Assembly (NCBI GenBank): GCA_038849025.1 | Contig: JAWCNE010000019.1 | Span: forward strand, 1 to 26,785 | Direction of reading: 5' to 3' | DNA: 26,785 nucleotides | Origin: WUQU01 sp038849025 | GTDB lineage: Archaea; Thermoproteota; Bathyarchaeia; Bathyarchaeales; Bathycorpusculaceae | In this document: positions 22,307 to 26,785 of the stretch, in pieces | Position numbering within the stretch: the stretch's first letter is position 1 | Layout: each line of letters starts with the position of its first letter | Made by a program: the position numbers and the translations under genes | The notes under the pieces: generated by a model | Seen by the model: only the letters and a program-made list of their open reading frames with translations | What the model was told of the DNA's origin: nothing | The model's database searches: none

Positions 22307-23501
22307 GCTCAGCAGCCTCGCTTAACCTTGCTTTCACAGCTGTTAAGGCTTCATCCATTTTGTCCTCATCCACAAACACGGTGATTGAGGCTTTGTTTGT
22401 AATAACCTCTAAAATGTTAATTGTCTTGTCTGCAAGCGCTCCAGAAACTTTGGCAACCCATCCCGGAGAGTCTATGAAATTTGGGCTTACAAGCTCAATG
22501 GCACCTACGTTTTCCCGTAAACTAACCGCCTTAAAACAGTTTAAACGGCATATTTGGTTAATGACTCGTTCAGGGTTTTTCACGTCTACAAACACCGTTA
22601 AGGAGTTTCTGCTAGTTCCCATTCCAAAAATTTTTCTCCCGTCAAAAACTTGAAGAACTCTGCTTAGGTTTGAAGGAGTCACCTCACCTACAAGGGTTAT
22701 TGCAGCCAATCCATGATGCTTCCTAACTTCTACTGGGTTAGCCCTAAAAACTCCGACAATTTCTGTTCCGTTTGAGGATAGGCTTCCCGGAAAACCCACA
22801 ACCCGCAGCCTCTGCCCTGGAAGCTTATATTTTAGGGCTTCTGGATGGATTATTTTTGCCCCTCCTTGGGCGAGGGAAAACATTTCTTCAATTGTTATCC
22901 TCTCTAGAGGCCTTGCGTTTGGAACAAATTTCGGATCTGCGGACAATACTCCATTGGTGTTTTTGACGAGGATAACTTCATCAGCCTTCAGACAGTTGCC
23001 TAGAAGGGTTGCTGTTATGTCGCTGCCTCCCCTGCCAAGGGTTGTAATGCGTCCATTTTTGTCCTTGCCTATGAATCCGCAAACCACGGGTACAAAATCA
23101 CCCAAAAGAGGCTCTAAATATTTTCTAACCCTTCGCCGTGTTTCGTTCATGTCTGGAGTTGCATCCTTAAAATTGGAATCGGTTATTATGGGCCACCGTT
23201 CCTGCTGGGGGTCAAAGTATGTTGCGTTCACACCGGCTGCTTTTAGGGCTGAACAGAAAATTCTTGCACTTGTTCTTTCGCCCATGGCCACTATGTCCGC
23301 GTAGTCCGAGTCTTCCACTTTTCCAACTTCAGATATAGATTTTATTAGGCTGTCTGTGGCTCCTTTCATGGCAGAAACGACTATAACAATTTCTCGGTAG
23401 CCAAACTCTTTAACCATTTTTGCTGCTTCTTTGTAAGCTTTTCCAGAAGAGAGTTCTCCGCCTCCAAACTTTACAACAACCCTTTTTGAAACACTGTTCA
23501 T
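22287..23501 (-). CDS. lysC: Aspartate kinase, copy 2 (in lysine unit)
   Basis: Second aspartokinase, 404 residues from ATG 23501, flanked by dapB and lysA. The kinase domain carries KFGGGEL (K11), AMGERTSARIF and GRGGSDITA, and two ACT domains follow (about 270-335 and 340-400), so lysine feedback is plausible. It departs from the usual pattern at two places: KFGG is followed by GEL instead of T/S-S, and the nucleotide segment reads VKNTNGVLSADP where copy 1 has VTDADGIMTADP, replacing two aspartates by asparagine. Residues such as the GRGGSD aspartate and the ERTS glutamate remain, so activity is likely but altered kinetics are possible. An upstream ATG at 23567 is rejected because it would translate dapB's end and the ribosome site. 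Confidence 0.91.
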   Translation of the reverse strand: MNSVSKRVVVKFGGGELSSGKAYKEAAKMVKEFGYREIVIVVSAMKGATDSLIKSISEVGKVEDSDYADIVAMGERTSARIFCSALKAAGVNATYFDPQQERWPIITDSNFKDATPDMNETRRRVRKYLEPLLGDFVPVVCGFIGKDKNGRITTLGRGGSDITATLLGNCLKADEVILVKNTNGVLSADPKFVPNARPLERITIEEMFSLAQGGAKIIHPEALKYKLPGQRLRVVGFPGSLSSNGTEIVGVFRANPVEVRKHHGLAAITLVGEVTPSNLSRVLQVFDGRKIFGMGTSRNSLTVFVDVKNPERVINQICRLNCFKAVSLRENVGAIELVSPNFIDSPGWVAKVSGALADKTINILEVITNKASITVFVDEDKMDEALTAVKARLSEAAEHVEFHD

Positions 23502-23506
23502 TTGGA

Positions 23507-24298
23507 TTACCCCTCCAACACGTCTTCCATGGAATATACTCCGGGTTTTGTCTGTTTCATTATCCATTCAACTGCGTAGAGGGCTCCTTGAGCGAATACG
23601 CTTCTTGAGAACGCGGTATGCTCAATTGTTATCATGTCATAGGGCCCTGCAGCTATGATTTTGTGGATTCCCGGTATTCCTCCTCCCCTAACCGAAAGAA
23701 CCTCCATTTCTTCGGGTTTTCTCGGGCTTATTCCCTCTCTCCCGTACACTGTTTTGCTATAGCCCCTTACTTCCGAGAGCAGCTTTGCAATTGAAAGCGC
23801 TGTGCCGCTTGGGGCGTCCTTCTTCCCAATGTGATGTGCTTCTACAATGCTCACGTCATATTCTTTGGGCAGCATTTTAAGAGCTTTTAACATTTTAAGC
23901 ATGAAATTAACTCCTATTGAAAAGTTAGATGAAAAAACTGCGGGTACCCGTTTTGAAATGGTTTCTTTAAGCTTATTCAACTCTTCATCTGTAAACCCGG
24001 TTGTTCCCATGACTATGCGTTTCCCCATTTCTGCGACGACTGGGAGGTTTGTTAATTCTGCTTTCGGCGAGGTAAAACTGACGTAAACATCCGCATTTCC
24101 AACGGCCTTTTCTATTTCTGTAGGATCTACAATAGTCAAGTTTAAATTGCCTATTCCCAGCTCGCTGAGGGTTTTACCTAAGCTTGGTTCGCCAGGGGCT
24201 GCTATAGCGCCTACCACTTGGAAACCTCTTTCTAGGGCTTCGCGAACTAGGGTACTTCCCATTCTTCCAGTGGCGCCTGCTACGCAAAGCTTAATCAT
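23507..24298 (-). CDS. dapB: 4-hydroxy-tetrahydrodipicolinate reductase
   Basis: NAD(P)H-dependent reduction producing tetrahydrodipicolinate, the substrate of DapL. The 263 residues show the Rossmann motif VAGATGRMGS (6-15), GTTGFTDEE, SSNFSIGVN, and the catalytic EAHHIGKKDAPSGTA (153-167) with paired histidines H155/H156 and lysines K159/K160. It overlaps dapA by eight bases and lies five bases before lysC2. Length and motifs are normal, and no alternative assignment fits. Confidence 0.96.
   Translation of the reverse strand: MIKLCVAGATGRMGSTLVREALERGFQVVGAIAAPGEPSLGKTLSELGIGNLNLTIVDPTEIEKAVGNADVYVSFTSPKAELTNLPVVAEMGKRIVMGTTGFTDEELNKLKETISKRVPAVFSSNFSIGVNFMLKMLKALKMLPKEYDVSIVEAHHIGKKDAPSGTALSIAKLLSEVRGYSKTVYGREGISPRKPEEMEVLSVRGGGIPGIHKIIAAGPYDMITIEHTAFSRSVFAQGALYAVEWIMKQTKPGVYSMEDVLEG
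23509..23516 (-). promoter_or_regulatory. Shine-Dalgarno site deciding the lysC2 start
   Basis: GGAGGGGT, formed by the last dapB codons and the first base of its stop codon, ends seven bases before ATG 23501. It favours the short start over ATG 23567. Confidence 0.65.
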
Positions 24299-25322
24299 AG
24301 GTTAGTCCCTTCCAGAACTTTTCCTTATAAAGTCTCTCTGAAAGGTCTACATCAAAGAATTCTTCGATGGGCTTGAGTATTTCGGGGCTTTTTTCGTAAA
24401 CTTCCCTAGCAGCGTTAAGAACAACTTCGAATCCTTTCCGTGTCATTTTTCCAAGAGGCGGCCTTAAAGGTCCGGATGGCATCCCCAAAACATTCATTAG
24501 AGTTTTGCATGGTAAGGGGTTTCTAGCTTTGACTATGGTGTTTCCGAAAGGTGTTTCCTCGGTTGTTTTTACGGTTACGATTTGGAATAGGGGGTTAAGT
24601 TTTTCGCAGAGATTTTTGGCTTCGTCAGTTTTTCCTTCAAGAATAAGGCTTGTCATTTGCTGTACTGCTGCTGGCGCTATGTTGGAGATTACGGAGATCA
24701 CGCCTGATGCTTTTATCTCTGCATCAGTCATCATTTTGTAGGTTTTGTCGTCGTCTCCTGAAAGGATGCAGAATTGTTGTCCACATAGTCGCCTTATTAG
24801 TTTCATGTTTTCAAAGTCGCCTGTGGATTCTTTTACCGCTTGAACGTTAGCATATTGACGGTGTAGTATGGCCATGTCTTGGGGCAAAAGCTGTGTTCCG
24901 GTTCTTCCCGGAATCACGTAAGGGATTATTTGGACTTCTGGGAATTTTTCTGCTATGGGTGCTATGTACTCGCGTCTTATCTCAAGGGAGCTTGGGCCGT
25001 TATAGTATGGATCTACTAGCAGCGCTGCTCTGACGCCTATGCTGTAGGCTTTCTTTGTGTTTTCTATGGTTTTGCGGGTTGAGTTGCAACCGGTTCCAGC
25101 TATTACTGTTACGCGTTCGGTGCAGCGTATGTAAACTCTTTTTGTAACCGCGTTTTGCTCTTCAGAATCTAAGGTTGCGCTTTCGCCTGTTGTTCCCACG
25201 GCGAGGATTCCGCTTACACCTTGGGAGATTTGAAATTCCACCAGGGTTTCAAGTCCCTCAAAGTCTATTTCTTGATTGCCTCGCATGGGGGTTATCAGCG
25301 CCGTGTAACATCCTTTGAACAT
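24291..25322 (-). CDS. dapA: 4-hydroxy-tetrahydrodipicolinate synthase, long form
   Basis: Class I aldolase that condenses pyruvate with aspartate semialdehyde, the first lysine-specific step. From ATG 25322 it has 343 residues, about 45 more than the common form; the excess is mostly C-terminal (after GPLRPPLGKMTRKG). Active-site residues sit where expected: T44 and T45 (GTTGE), Y107, Y135, R140 (PGRTG) and the Schiff-base K164 (AVKES). The segment after Y135 reads YVIPGRTG where YNVPxRTG is usual. A start at 25370 in the same frame is rejected because it would lie inside the TATA region and lack family sequence. First gene of the lysine unit, divergent from the Lrp-type regulator. Confidence 0.92.
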   Translation of the reverse strand: MFKGCYTALITPMRGNQEIDFEGLETLVEFQISQGVSGILAVGTTGESATLDSEEQNAVTKRVYIRCTERVTVIAGTGCNSTRKTIENTKKAYSIGVRAALLVDPYYNGPSSLEIRREYIAPIAEKFPEVQIIPYVIPGRTGTQLLPQDMAILHRQYANVQAVKESTGDFENMKLIRRLCGQQFCILSGDDDKTYKMMTDAEIKASGVISVISNIAPAAVQQMTSLILEGKTDEAKNLCEKLNPLFQIVTVKTTEETPFGNTIVKARNPLPCKTLMNVLGMPSGPLRPPLGKMTRKGFEVVLNAAREVYEKSPEILKPIEEFFDVDLSERLYKEKFWKGLTYD

Positions 25323-25372
25323 TTTATGCCGCCTTTTATTTATGGCTATAAAGCATTGAGGATACAGCATTT

Positions 25373-25388
25373 TTTATAAAGTTTTCGG
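25373..25388 (-). promoter_or_regulatory. BRE/TATA promoter of the lysine unit (dapA)
   Basis: On the minus strand CCGAAAAC (25388-25381) followed by TTTATAAA (25380-25373) is a good match to an archaeal BRE plus TATA box. Transcription would start near 25350, leaving a leader of about 28 bases before ATG 25322, enough for the AGGCGG-like ribosome site but not for a leader peptide. Confidence 0.6.
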
Positions 25389-25392
25389 AAAT

Positions 25393-25408
25393 AGCAAAAC
25401 TTATTTTA
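25393..25408 (+). promoter_or_regulatory. BRE/TATA promoter of the Lrp-type regulator
   Basis: AGCAAAAC (25393-25400) followed by TTATTTTA (25401-25408) would place the start near 25430 and a leader of about 30 bases before ATG 25461. The symmetrical TTTATAAA at 25373-25380 could also serve this strand, with a longer leader. Confidence 0.4.
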
Positions 25409-25412
25409 CTGA

Positions 25413-25433
25413 TTTAGCAATGAAATTGCTGAA
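25413..25433. promoter_or_regulatory. Lrp-type palindromic operator
   Basis: AGCAAT-GAA-ATTGCT (25416-25430) is a perfect 6-3-6 inverted repeat. Two further complementary bases on each side (TT at 25413-25414, AA at 25432-25433) lie beyond one mismatch. A 15-base palindrome with an AT-rich centre is the usual shape of Lrp/AsnC sites. It lies between the regulator's predicted TATA box and its translation start, where binding would repress the regulator, and about 36 bases upstream of the dapA TATA box, where bound regulators of this family can activate. Confidence 0.5.
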
Positions 25434-25447
25434 AACGTAAAAAGTTT

Positions 25448-25452
25448 AGGAG
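25448..25452 (+). promoter_or_regulatory. Shine-Dalgarno site deciding the regulator start
   Basis: AGGAG eight bases before ATG 25461. A GTG one codon earlier (25458) is in frame but less well placed. Confidence 0.55.
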
Positions 25453-25460
25453 AAATAGTG

Positions 25461-25901
25461 ATGGATGAAATAGACAAGAAAATTATCCAAATTCTTAGGC
25501 AGGATGGACGCGCCTCCTACAAGAATATTGGAAAGAAGGTTGGACTTTCAGAAGGCGCTGTCAGAATAAGGATTAAAAAACTTATGGAATCGGGAATTAT
25601 AAAAAAATTCACCATTGAAACTGGGCTTTCCGGGGGCGCTGAAGCCTTATCCCTAATTTCAGTAAGCCCCTCAATTCCCACATCAAAAATCTCCGCCATA
25701 CTTAGGGAAACCCCAAACATCAAGGAAGTATACGAAGTTACGGGAGAATATGACATAGTAGTTATAATATCAGCCGCAGATATCACTCAAGTCAATGAGT
25801 GCGTAGAAAAGATCCGCAAGATTGAAGGGGTTTTGAACACCAACACCATGATAGTTCTCTCCAGAGGAGAGATAGCCTATCCCAAAACATTTCAAAATTA
25901 A
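25461..25901 (+). CDS. Lrp/AsnC-family transcriptional regulator
   Basis: A 146-residue feast/famine regulator. The N-terminal helix-turn-helix (about 1-55; DEIDKKIIQILRQDGRASYK, then KVGLSEGAVRIRIKKL as recognition region) is joined to a C-terminal ACT-like RAM domain (about 65-140), which in this family binds an amino acid and forms octamers. It is transcribed divergently from dapA across 138 bases that contain a clear 15-base palindrome, so control of itself and of the lysine unit is the natural guess; a Sulfolobus relative, LysM, has such a role. The effector cannot be read from sequence. Its stop codon shares bases with the stop of the convergent DUF362 gene. Confidence 0.93.
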   Translation: MDEIDKKIIQILRQDGRASYKNIGKKVGLSEGAVRIRIKKLMESGIIKKFTIETGLSGGAEALSLISVSPSIPTSKISAILRETPNIKEVYEVTGEYDIVVIISAADITQVNECVEKIRKIEGVLNTNTMIVLSRGEIAYPKTFQN

Positions 25902-26749
25902 AGATGCGAAAGAACCTTCGAAACAAAAGATCTTCTAAAATTCCGCTTTACCTTCTCTATCTGCTCGCCAAGGATCTCTATTTTTTCCAGGCGGCATGTT
26001 CCAAGCCCCTTTTTCTCAGCTAAAACAAGATGCTTAACTTCGGTGGGTGATACACCCATAACTGCTGCACCCACAGCGTCAACAGCCACGGGGTCTGCGC
26101 CCGCTATGACCAAGTTCATTTCCACGGGTTTTCCGCTTGTTTCATGGCCTTCCCCCGCAATTATTCCGTCAATCACTGTCAGGCTTGGCTTTAATACCGA
26201 AGCTAGATCCGCTATGTTTTCGTGTAAATGCCCATTGTGCATTTTCCCTTTTGATGCTAATGCGCCCATTATGTTTTTCAGGCCAAGCGTGACCGCGGCC
26301 ATCCTGTGAAGCTTTAGCTTTGGAACGCTTATCACAATGCTTTCGAGGGCTGTTTTTGCTACTTTAACTCTTTTCAGTGAAAGCGGATTAGGCGGATGGA
26401 CTTCAACGAAAATGTCTTTGTTTAGATCCATAAGCTTCACGTTCCATCTTTCGCCAACTTTGTCTATTCCAGCGTTTTTAAAGGCTTGAAATGTGTCTGC
26501 AAACCCGCTTCCCTCGCCGATAATAACATCGTTTTTCCCATGTTCTTTCAAAAACTTTACAATTCCTTCGACAACTCTGCTGTCCGTTGTTATTCCAGTC
26601 AAAGGATGCTCAGCGTTTATGTAGTTGGGCTTAACCAAAATAGGCTTTTCAGCATATAAAACAGCGTTTAAGTCAGCCTCTACCATCCTAAGAGCCTTAA
26701 CAGTGGATTCCACAGGGTTTAGGCCTTTTACTATAGCTACTCTGCTCAT
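25898..26749 (-). CDS. DUF362-family protein, function unknown
   Basis: The 283-residue protein matches the DUF362 pattern: an N-terminal VKPNYINAEHPLTGITTD, GEGSGFADTF, the central SVPKLKLHRMAAVTLGLKN, MHNGHLHENIADL, and VIAGADPVAVDAVGAAVMG near the C-terminus. There is no CxxCxxC ferredoxin-like segment, which some members carry, and no signal peptide or membrane span. I do not assign a reaction. It is convergent with the regulator gene, sharing TTAA as both stop codons, and appears unrelated in transcription to the lysine unit. Upstream, TTTTAATTT (near 26773-26782) would fit a leaderless transcript, whereas TTTATATTA at 26761-26769 is too close to the ATG. Confidence 0.85.
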   Translation of the reverse strand: MSRVAIVKGLNPVESTVKALRMVEADLNAVLYAEKPILVKPNYINAEHPLTGITTDSRVVEGIVKFLKEHGKNDVIIGEGSGFADTFQAFKNAGIDKVGERWNVKLMDLNKDIFVEVHPPNPLSLKRVKVAKTALESIVISVPKLKLHRMAAVTLGLKNIMGALASKGKMHNGHLHENIADLASVLKPSLTVIDGIIAGEGHETSGKPVEMNLVIAGADPVAVDAVGAAVMGVSPTEVKHLVLAEKKGLGTCRLEKIEILGEQIEKVKRNFRRSFVSKVLSHL

Positions 26750-26785
26750 TTTAAGGGCGCTAATATAAAGTCAAATTAAAAGAGT

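Noticed and set aside
25323..25370. Longer dapA start at 25370
   Set aside because: It would overlap the TATA/BRE region and add 16 residues without family similarity; ATG 25322 gives the standard N-terminus.
1..26785. CRISPR arrays, insertion sequences, tRNA or rRNA genes
   Set aside because: No spaced direct-repeat array, transposase, terminal inverted repeats or RNA gene was recognised; nearly all sequence is accounted for by biosynthetic genes.

Overview
This window is almost entirely amino-acid biosynthesis genes from an archaeon. The lineage evidence is the shikimate route: a type II (archaeal) 3-dehydroquinate synthase instead of bacterial AroB, a GHMP-type shikimate kinase instead of bacterial AroK, TATA/BRE-like promoters, and frequent TTG starts behind Shine-Dalgarno sites. 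A complete diaminopimelate (DAP) lysine pathway, rather than the LysW route, suggests an uncultured lineage such as Bathyarchaeia or a neighbour. That placement is inference.

Layout. (1) Positions 1-8322, plus strand: one tightly packed unit ilvB (5' end outside the window), ilvN, ilvC, leuC, leuD, leuB, leuA/cimA, pheA. It makes branched-chain keto acids and ends with prephenate dehydratase. (2) Positions 8306-18758, minus strand: lysC1, asd, DHQ synthase II, aroD, aroE, archaeal shikimate kinase, aroA, aroC, chorismate mutase, a class I aminotransferase and tyrA. This unit runs from aspartate to tyrosine, lacking only the archaeal first enzyme that condenses aspartate semialdehyde with a sugar phosphate. 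It meets unit 1 head-on: the pheA and tyrA 3' ends overlap. (3) Positions 18759-18989: the largest gap, 231 bp. (4) Positions 18990-25322, minus strand: dapA, dapB, lysC2, lysA, dapF, dapL, a full aspartate-to-lysine unit apart from asd, which sits in unit 2. (5) Positions 25323-25460: a divergent promoter region with a clean 15-bp palindrome. (6) An Lrp/AsnC regulator on the plus strand, then a convergent DUF362 gene.

The units are linked by metabolism. Aspartate semialdehyde from Asd feeds both DapA (lysine) and, in archaea, the deoxyketofructose-phosphate route to dehydroquinate. There are two paralogous aspartokinases, one at the head of the aromatic unit and one inside the lysine unit.

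The most notable signal is in the gap upstream of lysC1. On the minus strand I read, in order, a TATA-like element, a 25-codon open frame whose peptide ends RYFFKYYYY, then 4 nt later an 11-bp hairpin followed by two U-tracts, then the lysC1 ribosome-binding site. This is the layout of a peptide-coupled transcription attenuator, and its codons match the products of the operon (Tyr, Phe, Lys). I know of no such element in archaea. It is a hypothesis from sequence alone, and AT-rich chance or a competing promoter could explain it. A second regulatory signal is the Lrp-type palindrome AGCAATGAAATTGCT between dapA and the regulator gene.
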